A stretch of 64,000 bases of DNA, taken from positions 2,046,001 to 2,110,000 of the forward strand of contig CM072809.1 of assembly GCA_037013495.1 (NCBI GenBank). Direction: 5' to 3'. Shown here piece by piece: positions 29,883 through 42,275 of this stretch. The stretch comes from Hippophae tibetana. Taxonomy: Eukaryota > Streptophyta > Magnoliopsida > Rosales > Elaeagnaceae. The notes under the pieces are model-generated. The model was not told the DNA's origin. It saw nothing but the letters and a program-made list of their open reading frames with translations, and searched no databases. The stretch's first letter is position 1, and every line of letters begins with the position of its first letter. Both the position numbers and the translations under genes were made by a program.

Positions 29883-29887
29883 ATTAG

Positions 29888-31263
29888 AAAAAACAGTGAA
29901 CTTCATAATATTTGTTACAAAATAGGACTCTTCATCGGTGGTAGTTTGTGTAATAATCGAGCTTGATTCGAAAATCGAAATTAAATTGGATTAAAATCAA
30001 GGTAAATTTAAAATAATTCAAATAACTCTAAACAAAAGATGTTTCAAGTTGGGTTGGGATGATCAATTACCACGAAATGAATTAAAATAGAATTGAAGTA
30101 AAAAAAACAATGTTAAGTTAAAATAATTTTTCTTTATCTTTCAGTCTTTTTTAAACTCAAACAAAACTCACCCAATTCTTATTATAAATATTGTTTGAAA
30201 CCAAACTCATTCTCTTCCGTTCTTATCATAAATATTACTTTATATGTTAAGATTATTTTAATTAAATTTAATTATCAAAAATACACTAATATATTATATT
30301 TATTGTCCATGTGTTGTTGTATAAAATGAACCGATTACATATTACCAACATAAAGATGTTATTTTTCTCAACGGTACCCATCCTAAATCTTATTATACAA
30401 AAAATCAAATTAAATAATATTTTTAATATTATGGATTTTTTATATTTAAGTTTATATTATAATCTTTTAATAGTACATTTAGATTTGGTATATGTTCAAT
30501 AAAATCATTTTATTATTATGAACTATGATTATCATTTATTTGGAAAAAAAATACACGTGATATAGATAATTTTATAAAAATTTGATAACATGTAATGATT
30601 ATTATTTAAAAATATTTTAAAAAAATTAATTAAAAAATATAAACATAATAATTTAGATGGGATTGAGTTAGTTTAAGCTATCACGTTCTTATTTGATTTG
30701 TATTCGTGCTAATTTTTATTAAGTTTAATTTAATTTAAATTATGATTAAATTAATTCATACTAACACCCTACCCAAATTACTACCCTTACTCCACCCGAA
30801 CTAGCGTCGAAATTTAATTCGAATTTATTATTATTATTAGTCAAAGTTTAAAATTCATTTCAAATTACATAATAAATTGATAATATTTGTCAAAACATAA
30901 TAAATAACCTTAAAAAAAGTTACGTAAGAAACTGAAATAAATATTAAAAAACTCGATTAGTTATTATAAAGGTCTTTCTTAGCATCTCGCCTTTTGACAC
31001 TTTGAAAAATATTCATAGAAAAGTCACGAAGTTTGAAAATTGAAACTAAAAATCAATTTATTACATAATCTTTTTTTTATTCGATCGACCAATCTAATCT
31101 CAAATTTTTTTAATTAAAAAAATTTAAATTTAACATTTTCTGGACGTACCATTTTAGTTCCATTATTTGGCTATGTACTGAATTGAATGAGGCAGTTTTT
31201 TATATATATATTATGCATACCTAATATTAATTTGTTTTGAATAAATTATTACAAAATTGCATC
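29888..31263. other. Gene-free DNA between two copia elements
   Basis: AT-rich sequence with patches such as 29940-30110 and 30655-30830 (gattgagttagtttaag, accctacccaaatta) that look like decayed repeats. No coding region or RNA gene is seen. Confidence 0.5.
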
Positions 31264-31388
31264 GGTTAAAAATAATTAATAATTATATTTTATTCTTTGA
31301 TTCAAATAAATATACATGGTAACTTTATAAAAGAATTACAAATAAACTAAATATAGATATGACTAAATTAAATATATATACATTAACA
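31264..31388 (-). repeat. 3' LTR of the third copia element
   Basis: This repeat of about 125 bases shares with 36318-36461 the strings ttctttgattcaaataaata and atacattaaca. On the minus strand it starts TGTTAATGTATAT. The left end is diverged. Confidence 0.8.
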
Positions 31389-31406
31389 GTTCCTCTCAAA
31401 CTCAAG
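31389..31406 (-). other. Polypurine tract of the third copia element
   Basis: On the minus strand CTTGAGTTTGAGAGGAAC directly precedes the 3' LTR, resembling the tract of the second element. Confidence 0.75.
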
Positions 31407-31409
31407 ATG

Positions 31410-34400
31410 GATTTGAGACTAACTTGAGGTTGTCAACCAAATTATGAGTGCGTTCTTTGGGAAGTGTTTTAATGAATATATATATGCAAGTTGATCGTCG
31501 GAGAAAACGAGGAAAAACTTGAGAGCACTATGGACAAGATGAGAGTGAATAAAGTGACAATCAATCTCGATATGTTTAGTCTGTTCATGGAAGATATCGT
31601 TATGAGTAATATGAATGACACTTTGATTATCACAATAAAGAGAAGTAACAGAGGATGTGGACACACCTAAATCCTTAAGAAGCCACCGTAGCCAAAGAAA
31701 CTCAGATGTGGTATCAACAAGAGCACAATATTCTACTTCAGTACTGGAGCGGGCCACGAAGGTTTGTTTCTTACTTCGCCAAGAAATCAAAGAAGAACCA
31801 AGGAGAAAGCAATAACATGTAGTGGACCTGCGATCAGTGGGATCTCCTGCCCAATCAGTATTAGAGAATGCACGAAGTACTAAAGAAGACTAAGCTGAGT
31901 AGAAAAGGCCATGGAAGATAGTGTCTTTCAAGTATCGTAGAATACGCAGAACAACAGCATAGTGAGTTGATCGTGGAGGAGACAGATACTGGCTCACTTG
32001 ATGAACAACATAAAAAATTTCTGGACGAGTAACTATAAGATAAACCAGGTTGCCAACCAATCGTCTGTAAAGAGAGGGATTAGACAATGGTTACTCCTCC
32101 GATGGTGTGAGATGTGCATTAAGTTCAACTATAGTGTCAACTAGAGTGTCAACAGTCTTGCTGTCAGTGAGTCTAGCTTGAGATAAGAGGTCAGATGCAT
32201 ACTTAGCTTCAGTAATATAAAGACCATCTGTGGAACGAGTGATCTCAAGATCCAAGAAGTAGCTGAGATGTCCAAGGTCTTTCATCTCAAACTGTTGACT
32301 AAGAAAATCCTTGAGTTCTTGAATGCCACTGAGGTCATCACCAGTTATGATCATATCATCCACATATAGGAGAAGAAAAATGGTGCCTTTATCATTGCGA
32401 AGAAGAAATAAGGCATAATCATAAGGACTGGTAGTGTAACCCAAGCGAAGGATGGTGGAGCTGAACTTGGCAAACCATGCTTGTGGAGCTTGTTTAAGGC
32501 CATAAAGTACTCGTCGAAGGCGACAAACCTTATTTGTTTCAACAGAAAGACCAGGAAGAGGTTGCATATAGACTTATTCATGCAGATCCCCATTAAGGAA
32601 TGCATTTTTGACATCCATCTGAAAAAAAAGGTTTCATTTACTAGCAGTGCCAATAACTAAGAGGGTACGAACAAAGGAAATACGGGCAACTAGAGCAAAA
32701 GTCTCTTCATAATCAATCTCATTGTGTAAAATCTTTTGCTACAAGACGAGCCTTGTAGCGATCGATGGACTCATCAGAACGAGTCTTGATCTTATAGATC
32801 CACTTACTACCAACCATAGGCTGACCAGGAGAGAGAGTAACCAGATCCCAAGTATGGTTTTTGGTTAATGCATCAATTTCTTCTTTCATTGCAATCTGCC
32901 AAAAATTGTTAGTAGATGCCTCACGATAGGTGTGAGGCTCATGGAGTGTAGTAAGGGCAGTGTAACAATGATAGTCAAGTAAATGTGTAGGAATGGATCT
33001 TACACGGGTTGAGTGGCGAGGTGAAATGTCTTGTAGAGGATCTTCAGACGGAGCAAGAACAGGGGACCTATGTTCAAGGTGGTGTAGCTCGTTATCAACC
33101 TGTTCTTCTACAACCTGTCTAGGATAATCATAAAAAAATATCTGAAGATTGAATAGTGAATTCCATAGGTGGATTAGGAGTATCTTTAGAAGGAACAAAA
33201 GACTCATTTGGAAAGATTTCTAAAACATTTGAATTAGTTAAGGAAGAACGAAAGTGAGAAAGTTCAACAAATAAGTGGTGTTCCCAAAAGACAACATTTC
33301 GGGAAACATGAAGACGATGTGAGATAGGATCATAGCATCGATACCCTTTTTTAGTTTCACCATAACCAAGAAAACAACAAAGTCTAGATCGAGGCTTAAG
33401 TTTGTTGTGTTCATGAGGCTGAAGAAGAATGAAACATGCAGATCCGAATGAGCGAAGGTAATGATAGTCAAGAGATGACCCAAAAAGGTGCTCATACGGA
33501 GTCTGATTATGAATGACAGCGCTTGGAATGCGATTAATGGCATGAACATCATGAAGATTAGCTTCATCCCAAAATGGGACAAGAACTTTGACAGAAAGAA
33601 GAAGAGCACAAACAGTGTCAAGAATATGACGAAGTTTTCTTTCAACTCGACCATTTTGTTAAGAGATTCCTGGACAGGTTAGATGATGTACAATGCCATA
33701 GGAGTGTAACAGAGCTTGAAAAGCATTTTGAGTATATTCAAGAGCATTATCGGATCGATTTTTTTTTATATGTTTGGAGAATTGTGTTTCAACCATTTTT
33801 GCAAAGTTACTATATATTGGTAAGATTTCAAAACGAGATTTCATTGGAAAGATCCAACTATAACGAGAATAATCATCAATGAAAATAACAAAATATCAAG
33901 ATCTACCAATACTAGTAACAGAAGAAGGTCCCTAAATATCAGAATAAATTAACTCAAAAATAATATTAGAGATAGATTTACTATTATTGAAAGGTAAAGC
34001 TGTTTGTTTTTCTAACTAGCATGAAGTACAATCAAAATTGTCTTTAGACACAGAACCCAATAGACCTTTAGAAGCTAACTGTTGTACCCGAGTGGATAGG
34101 GCATGACCAAGACGAGAATGCCAAAGTGTGAGAGAAGGTAAGGAAGAAATTGCAGCAGTTGCAACAATAACAAAGGTAGGAGCAACATGTGGAAGATGAA
34201 GATTGTTTATGGGAAACATACGCCCGACCCTAGGACCGGTCCCAAGCTCTTGCCCCGTCCTCGGATCCTGCACAATACACCCAAAATAATCAAAAATAAG
34301 GCGATATCTTAGTTCAGCTAATTGTCCCACCAAGCATAAATTATAGGATAGGTCAGGTACATGGAAAACCCCAGGAACAGAGAGGGTAGAGGTCGAAACA

Positions 34401-35550
34401 AAACCTAGACTATTCCAATGAATGGTGGAACCAACGGCTATATGAATATTAAGAGGATGTGGTGCAGGTTCAAGTTTGGAGAATAAAGATCAGTGAGGTG
34501 TCATGTGATTACAACATGCATAGTCAAAAAGCCAAGTTTGAGACTTATCAGGCAAAACTGAGAAAGTAGTGGAAAGAGATGCATTACCAGTCATTTGAAC
34601 AGCCTTAGTTATGATTTTCTGTAGTTCAGTGGATGAGAGGTTGATAGTGGATCCAGAAGACTGGGACTCTGCTAAACTAGAAGGCATCAACGAAGTAGGC
34701 TCAGTATTAGCAACATCAATAGTAGATTTGTTGCGACGGTAACAAGTCTCAATGGTGTGGCCATGACGCTTGCAATAATTGCATAATCTTTTATTGCTCT
34801 GCCTGCGACGATTGTAAAAGCCAGAGGAATCACTTGATTGCTGAGGTTGCTCAATGGTAGGAGTAAGAGGAGTACTAGCCAAAATATTGAACTTATTTTG
34901 GGCTTAAAGGGTTGCAAGTCGAGCTTCTTCTCTAACCAACTCATTTACAATAGTATCAAAGAGAGGGATGAGGACTGCGATTAAGAAGCTGACCTCGGAT
35001 GGGCTCAAAGTTCCTGTGGAGTGACATCAAGAACTCATAGAGACGAAATTCATCCCTAACTATAGCATATTGCTGAGCATCTATTGAGCATGCCCAAATT
35101 GGATCACAAAGGTCAATTTGGTCACAAAGGAAACGAAGCTTATCAAAGTAATCATTGATGGATTGCCCTAGTTCTTGTTGAAGTTGATACATTCAGCTAT
35201 TAGCTGATATTTCATGGATCCGTGAGTAGTGGAGTATCTTTTGGCCAACATATCCCATGTTGATTTGGCATTATCAAAGCTGCCCAACAGATTGGAGATG
35301 GAGAGAATGGAAGTATTCTGAATCCATGTGAGGATCATGTGGTTGTGACTATCTCATTCAATCATGCGACTAAAGAATGTAACATCTTCTTCACTTGCTT
35401 CTTTAACAGGAATGATAATTGCGCCAGTATAATAATGCTAGAGCATATGACCCTTAAGAAAATTGCGCATAGCTTGAGACCATGATAAGTAATTCTTAGT
35501 CCCTTCCAATATAGTATTGATAGGACAAGAAACAAAAACATCATTTTTAT
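31410..35550 (-). mobile_element. Gag-pol region of the third copia element
   Basis: Recognisable fossil parts on the minus strand are gag with a CCHC zinc knuckle (CNYCKRHGHTIETCYRR, near 34790-34740), a protease-adjacent CCNHMTPH region (near 34500), the integrase GKE/zinc region (LWHSRLGHALS near 34120) and core (to about 33240), reverse transcriptase (GSKWIYKIKTRSD near 32800; YVDDMIITGDDL near 32350) and RNase H (about 31790-31420, ARSSTEVEYCAL). The reverse transcriptase most resembles that of the second element, suggesting related lineages. Confidence 0.86.
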
Positions 35551-36305
35551 CCATTTGGAAACACAATATGCAAAAACGCACTACAAAAACGAGGTCTACA
35601 CGAAAAACTGAGTATGAAGGACCTATATTGGGGAAAAGTCAACGGTCAACACGACTAGCGAAAAGTCAATAGACACCATGGTTGCGCAAAAGTCAACGGT
35701 CAGTGGGGCTCTATGACATCAGTTGGATGCTATGATGATGTCAACCCTAGACAAGTCGCTAATGATGTCACGGAACCAAATTGCGGCGTTTGATGTGCGT
35801 CAAATTCAGGCACGGTTTTTGTTGGCAACTCGTGCGGGCGCGTACGAAGGAGGATGAATGTGAAACGCCCACGGTTGTGTATATCTGGTGGAGGTTATCA
35901 CAATGGTATCTGCAAAAAGTCGTCGGGTTAAGATTCATTACAGCGTTTGGTTTCAATGGCGGCGCGTGAAAAGACGTGTAGATCTTTTGAGCGGCGCGTG
36001 AGGGAGCATGCAGTGTCCGATGGTTGCGATACTTCCACGGTTCTGTAGATCTGGTCGAGCTGATCACAATGGTATATGCAGAAAAATTATCGGAACAAGA
36101 TGCACGGCGACAACATTGATTATAGTGGTCTGTGTGGTGCGGGACTCCTTAACAACAACGACTGTAGTCTCAGAACCAAAAGACAACGGTTGAAAGACGT
36201 GGGAAGTTCAATGGTGAATGATTGCAGCGACTATTGTTACAGTAGAAGCTATAAATGTTAAGTAACACCAGAAAAGACAATACTGCTAGAAAGACAAAAA
36301 TAGTG

Positions 36306-36317
36306 GCTATGATACTA
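36306..36317 (-). other. Degenerate primer binding site of the third copia element
   Basis: The plus-strand string gctatgatacta next to the 5' LTR is a near match to the complement of TGGTATCAGAGC. Confidence 0.7.
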
Positions 36318-36461
36318 TGTTAGAAATATTTAATGATTGTATTCTATTCTTTGATTCAAATAAATATATATGATGTATTTATATAAGAATTAAAAGTAAA
36401 TTAGATATATATAAATTAACAAAATATAGATATAATTAAAGTAAATAAATATACATTAACA
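36318..36461 (-). repeat. 5' LTR of the third copia element
   Basis: It starts on the plus strand with tgttagaaatat and shares most of its length with 31264-31388, with some length differences. A second attaaca lies 12 bases further right, leaving the border ambiguous. Confidence 0.8.
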
Positions 36462-36473
36462 TATGTATTAACA

Positions 36474-38571
36474 ATCGTAACGGAGTATCTTCTTAACGAA
36501 GTGATTTATAAATATGTTTTAGAATTTTAATAATTAAGGACGGAAGAAAAATATACCAATAGGTCAAAGCCAAAAAAAAAAAAAAGTTGGTGAATCCAAA
36601 ACGTCAAAACTGATTAAAAAACAGAGTTTCCAGAATCGAGACACTAGTACGCATATTTAAGCACGTTTTTAATTACGTAAATTTCCCATGTTATTTCGTT
36701 TGTCAATTCTTATTTTATATTTTTGATATGCAAACAAAATATCTAAAATAGTGATCATTTATTACATAAAAGTAGACTTTGTATCTGTACGTTTTGCAAC
36801 TATTAATAACACAAAAAAAAATTGAAAAAAATAATAAAGATGATAACACACAAAAAATTTGACAAAAATAAAATAAAATAAAAACAATAACATACAGAAA
36901 GTAGTATGGGTAATTTGCTTCCTTATTTCTTTGATAGTTACACAACATGAAGTTATGCATAGAGTTAAAAATGAATAATTGTCTAATTATCGAGGAATAC
37001 TAAATTTTTTTTTAATTTCAAATCATAATCAACCATTTTTGGCAGGGAAGTACTGAAGATTTTAAATTGAAACTTGAAACTTTGGACAAAGACACTATAA
37101 ATTTATTAATTGAATTATCAAGACGTGGTTAAACTGTAAATAATTCTCTAAAATTAATTAATAAATTTAAATAAAAAAGTTTAACATTGAAAAATACCCT
37201 AATTTATCTTTGGGAAGAAATGAAGGTTAAGAAAATAAGTTGTGGGAAAGAAAAAGCCTAACAAAAATAATAAAAAAAAGGATTAGGAGTAAAGGGTGAA
37301 ACTAAAGTGGAAAGAGACCCTTTGCCTCCCTCCCTTTGCCTCACTTACTTTTTTTTCCCTCTCTCCTGACTGTTTTCAAAATATATGGCCATGCAAATTT
37401 GTGGACTTTGACATTTACTACTTTTCCAAACCTTCCCCTTGTTGCCTGGCTACTTTTCAAGTTTCTCTTACTTTGCACACAAATATCTACTTCTCTACTA
37501 ATTTCCCTGAATAATATATTATTGCGGTCTCTTTTCGTACTCCTTTCAATAAAATATATATAATTTTTATTGAGAAAAATAAGATAGATATTACTTATAT
37601 TACATTATTAGTATTATTTACTCCTTTAAATTTAAAAAATATTTTATTTAGTTCAATAATTTTATAAAAATAATATAATTTATCTTAAAATAACCAAATT
37701 AAATATAAATTATATTATTTTTATAATTTTTATTAAAATATTATAATTTTTCTGTTAAGTTATTAAACACGATTAAAATACAGATTTTTAACAATAATAA
37801 AATCACAATTAATATGAAAAAATTATAAAAAATTATTTTTTAATATTTGTTAATTGAAACTATTTTATTTTAATATTTTATTAAAAATTAAAATATATAT
37901 TTAAATAATTTTTTTTTAATTTTATTATTTTTAATTTTTCTTAAACAATTTTATATTAAAAAAAAATTTATCCTTATTAAAAACTCATATTTTAATTACA
38001 TTTTAATCACTTAATATAAAATAATAATATTAAATTAATATAATTATCCTTACTTATCCTTTTTTTAAAAAATAATTAACTAAATTTCATTGTTTCTAAT
38101 ACATGAAACCAAATGACTTAAATGATCTAACTAATTTAAGAGATGTTTTTGTCCCCTCATCCCATATATTATGGAATTATTGTAACGTCTCATTTTTTTT
38201 TGTTAATATAATATATTTATTATCAATTTTAAAAATGGTCCAAAACACTCCTAATAAATTTTAATTGACATGTAATGAATATATTAAAGACAAAAGTGTA
38301 TTTTCAAGAATTATTAAATTTAATAATAAATAGATTGTCAAAATAACAAATGAGTTGTGCAAATAACCCTACCCTATATATATAAACAAGTTATTGGAAT
38401 ATGTTAGATGTTGTCTTAATTTTTTATACAATTTATTATAATATCTTGTCTGGATTTTAGTAGACTATTTTTTCTCTTTATAAATCTCAATCATTAAGAT
38501 ATTTTTTTATAAATCTCAATCATTAAGATATAAAAAGTATAATAAATTGTGTAAAGAATTAATTTATCTTG

Positions 38572-38663
<92 letters not shown>

Positions 38664-38919
38664 TGTCAGTTACTTCATGCTATAAGCCTATAAATATAAG
38701 ACTGGTTCTGTTCTCTCTAGAAGTAAATACAAGTAGTAGAGTCTAGAGAGATATTGTTCATTTATAATTTTCAACATCTAAGAGATGAGAATAACGAAGG
38801 CAGAACAGACATGGTCAAATTATCACAAACATATAAGCAATATTAGCTCGCTCTAGCAGTAAATTGGGATCCAAAAGGGATCGAATTTCAATTTCATGCA
38901 GAAATATTTATAAATAGAA
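36474..38919. other. Intergenic DNA and upstream region of bHLH041
   Basis: The 37290-37530 part is less AT-rich with pyrimidine-rich strings such as tttttttccctctctcc, but shows no convincing exon. The segment 38455-38531 carries a 30-base-scale tandem repeat (tataaatctcaatcattaag twice). About 38690-38919 is probably promoter and 5' leader of the downstream gene. Confidence 0.5.
38575..38659. repeat. Long (AT)n microsatellite upstream of bHLH041
   Basis: An uninterrupted AT dinucleotide run of about 85 bases ends 260 bases before the bHLH041 start codon. It is the longest simple repeat in the window and is likely to vary in length. Confidence 0.95.
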
Positions 38920-41900
38920 ATGGACGCCGCCTTCCTTCCAAACAATGAAGGTGGACGTGTCAATTTTCTTCAGTTTCTACTGCAATCTTTTGGGTGTTCC
39001 TACATTTGCCTATGGTCTTATTTGCCTCTTCCTTCCAAGTATGTGTCTCTAATTATTTATAATTATTCTCTTCTTCGATCTTCTTCGTCTTTTTATTTTA
39101 TTTATTATTATCTGAATATATATATATATATATATAATTAATAATTGATGCTGTAAAATAGTGGTTTAATTTTAAATTTGGAACAGCTGTTTGTTTTTCT
39201 TGGATGGTTTGTATCAAATAGAAGATCAGCAGAGCCAATTATTGCCCAGTTCTTCTTCTGGATCTAGTCTAGCCCAGAGGCTTTTTGATGAATACACTAA
39301 CTCTGTGTTTCTACTTTGTCAAAATGAGTAAGTTATATATATTTACAAATTATTTATATGCTAATTAATGCAATTAATTTCTGATTTGGTTGATTCATAT
39401 ACCTGATTAAAAATATAGAAAGGTACCAGGATATGCTTTTAAGAATAATATTCCCTTTATCCAACTGCAAGACATGCAACTTTATAGATTGGCTTCAAAT
39501 CAGATACAGGCTCAATTCTATCAGGTAATTATTAATTATTAGGATTTATATATTTCAATACATTGCATTTTTTACAAGCTTTTTTTAAAGATTAATCCTT
39601 GTTATCTAAAATGAATTTCAATTATATGTTTTGTCACAGGAAGCAAGGATTAAGGTACGTACTTCAATTTAATTTCTTAGTGAAAATCTTAATTGATGTT
39701 GGGGACCAAAACCGCCAAATTGATTTTAAAAATTAATCAAGAACCCTAATTACTTATACTCAAACCAAGCATTACCATTCACTCGCTCTCATACACTCTT
39801 TTATAGGCCCAAGAGCTCCAATGTGTTTCCTCAAGGCATCGAACTCTCTTCTCAATAGGTTAATTCATCCACTGGGTGTGCTTCACTGATGTACTTATAG
39901 ATTAACTCATGCTTCTGTTTGTATTTTACCAATGTGGGATTTTTTGCTCTTACTTCCTAACAATTAATCACCATGATTTGTTATAAATTTATTATCACTA
40001 AAAATATTCAGTCTCACATTAATTCTGTTGATAAATAGACTGCAGTTTTCATGGGGTGCAAGAATGGAGAGATTGAACTTGGCTGGTCTAATGTTTCCCA
40101 GGTATTAACTAATTAGCAACAAAACCGCCAAATTGATATTTTAAAAATCAAGAACCCTAATTACTTATACTCAAACCAAGCATTACCATTCACTCGCTCT
40201 CATACATTTACATATACACATTAACCCAATTAATGTTGTGATGTACAGATTAATACAAAAGCAGAAATAATAAAAACCTGGTTTGCTGAAGGTTTTCCAA
40301 CACAGTTGCTTCAAGTTACTACTACTACTACTACTACTACCGATAATATTCCAATAAATCAAAACCCAACTTCAACATCTTCATTAAGATCACTATCCAG
40401 CCCTCATGAATATTCCTCCACCACTACTAGTACTAGTCAAGTTCCAGAATTAACCCCTAATTTAGATTTATTAAAGCATCCACTACATCAAAAAACCATA
40501 CAGGCATTTGCTCAAATTAGAAACATCGAATTTCCAGTTACTCCAGAGACTGAAGATGCTGACATGACCAGAGCTCTACTTAATGTTCTAATTTCCTCCT
40601 CTTCACATGAACACCAACATAGCTCAACTAATACTCAATTGGTGAATCCAATAAGCAGTGCTTTCAAGAATTATAATTCCTCAGCATTAGCTCCCACTAG
40701 AACCCAAATTAGTACTCCATTAAGCAAACAAAGTTTGATAAAACGATCAATCACATTCTTTAAAACCTTAAATTTTATGAGGAATTTTCATCAACAATTA
40801 CAAGCAACTCCCCCAACTACTACCCAGTTGCACCATGTGATATCAGAGCGCAAAAGACGTGAGAAACTCAACGAATGCTTTCAGGCACTCAGATCACTAC
40901 TTCCTCCAGGAACTAAGGTACACTATGACTTGTGATATCGAATTGAAAAGTTCGAATCACATCATGTACTAATTTATGTCATTTTAAATACTCTATTAAA
41001 TTAGAGCTTGCATCTGTTCAAACATATGCATTATTTGATGAAAAATAGGCACAAAATGTTGCGCCAATTTTTCTTAAACAAGCGCCAAAAAAAGGGACTC
41101 AACAGGCCAGCAGTGTAATAGGGTTGAGTACAATTCTATTTAAAAAAAACTTTGATTTGATCATATACTAATACGTTATTTTTTTAATTATATTAATTAA
41201 TTGTCTAATAATATTAGAAAGACAAAGCATCTTTGCTGACGACCACAAGAGAGTACATGGCATCATTAAAAGCTCAAGTTAGTATTCTAAGCACAAGAAA
41301 TCAGGAGTTGGAAGCACAGGTTCCACCAACTAATTCAAATATTGAAGAGGCCGTATTAGCTAATGCTGATGAAAACAGCATAAGTGAAAGGGTTGTTGTT
41401 CGGCTTCAAAGGGTATATCATGATAATGAATCAACCTCAGAAGAATCGGAGATTTATATTGATTTGCAAGTAATTACAAGAACGGATCTTCCAATTGATG
41501 ATGTAGTGATTCGCATACTTGACTTCTTAAAGCAGGTGAAGAATGTGAACTTCATTTCCATGAAAGCTAATGCCACCCATTTAACACAATCACTTCCTGT
41601 TAACCATGTAAACTTGAGAATTCTAGTTGAGGTATGTGTAATTTCAATTCATCTTGATTAAAATGCAAACATAAATTAATCCTGCGTAAAATTTGTTGTG
41701 GTTTGAGTCTTAATTAAGAATACATGAGTTGTGTAATTAATTTTGAAAAATTAATCCTACATAGAAAACAACCTTGTATTATTTAAGGTACGTAGACTAG
41801 AAAACTATTACATATAGAAACCAATTATTGTGTATCAAATACTATTTCTTTTAATTTGGTGGCTTAAGCTATGTATTATATTTTGTATAAAAGGACTGAT

Positions 41901-42275
41901 ATGATGATTACACTAATTTGAACACACATATTAATTATAATGTGCTATGAATTATCTAGGGTCATGTCATATAATATATGTATAAAAATGCGTACATAAA
42001 ATAGGGTAGTTTTTAATTTTCTTTGCATACGAGTGATGAGTAGTGATGAATCATGACTATGTCTAAGACTTGGAAATTAATGAGAAGGAATCTAATGGGT
42101 GTATTCTTAGCAGCTACTGATTAGATATTCGTTTGATTTTGGGGCGATGTCTAAGACTAGGCAATAAAATTGATCGTTTGATTATTTCTTTTGTTATTTT
42201 TAGGGGATTAGCGAATGGGACGAAGCTGCCTTCCAAGAAGCAGTAAAGAGGGTAGTTGCTGACCTACCACAGTGA
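38920..42275 (+). CDS. BHLH041: bHLH transcription factor, bHLH041 type
   Basis: Eight exons (38920-39038, 39187-39327, 39419-39524, 39640-39654, 40039-40101, 40249-40917, 41218-41631, 42204-42275) join in phase to 532 residues. Residues 1 to about 165 form the N-terminal domain of this subgroup, beginning MDAAFLPNNEGGRVNFLQFL, with RLFDEY and later GEIELGWSN. A low-complexity Ser/Thr/Pro region follows. The bHLH domain begins at about residue 343 with HHVISERKRREKLNECFQ. It carries the His-Glu-Arg E-box contacts and a second helix with DKASLL and EYMASLKAQV running into a short leucine-type coiled coil. The C-terminal part looks like an ACT-like fold (VVVRLQRVYHD ... IDLQVITR). It should be a nuclear DNA-binding regulator; its targets are not known to me. 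Exon 4 is only 15 bases. Confidence 0.9.
39640..39654 (+). other. 15-base microexon of bHLH041
   Basis: Between an acceptor ttgtcacag and a donor gtacgt lie five codons, GAA GCA AGG ATT AAG (EARIK). They keep phase between FYQ of exon 3 and TAVFMGCKNG of exon 5. Confidence 0.75.
39708..39795 (+). repeat. Intronic direct repeat, left copy (bHLH041 intron 4)
   Basis: About 88 bases starting aaaccgccaaattgat and ending cactcgctctcatac recur almost exactly at 40121-40206 in the next intron. Intron 4 continues with sequence such as aatgtgggattttttgctc that looks like a transposon insertion. Confidence 0.93.
40121..40206 (+). repeat. Intronic direct repeat, right copy (bHLH041 intron 5)
   Basis: This is the near-identical partner of 39708-39795. 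It occupies more than half of the short intron 5. The two copies bracket exon 5. Confidence 0.93.
40317..40340 (+). repeat. (ACT)n coding microsatellite in bHLH041
   Basis: Eight ACT/ACC codons encode a run of threonines just after the FPTQLLQV motif in exon 6. Confidence 0.85.

Larger units (their letters stand above)
31264..36461 (-). mobile_element. Old, broken full-span Ty1/copia LTR retrotransposon
   Basis: About 5.2 kb on the minus strand. Order: 5' LTR (36461-36318), degenerate tRNA-Met primer site, a long leader of more even base composition (about 36300-35560), gag (about 35550-34690 with a zinc knuckle), protease, integrase, reverse transcriptase, RNase H, polypurine tract and 3' LTR. 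All domain types of a copia element can be named, but the coding sequence is broken at roughly eight to ten places. The LTRs are clearly diverged and no perfect target duplication remains, so it is old. The right border could lie near 36473 instead. Confidence 0.88.

Noticed and set aside
35768-36261. Several short open frames of richer composition
   Set aside because: They lie in the leader of the third copia element between primer site and gag, overlap each other on both strands, and match no protein I know.
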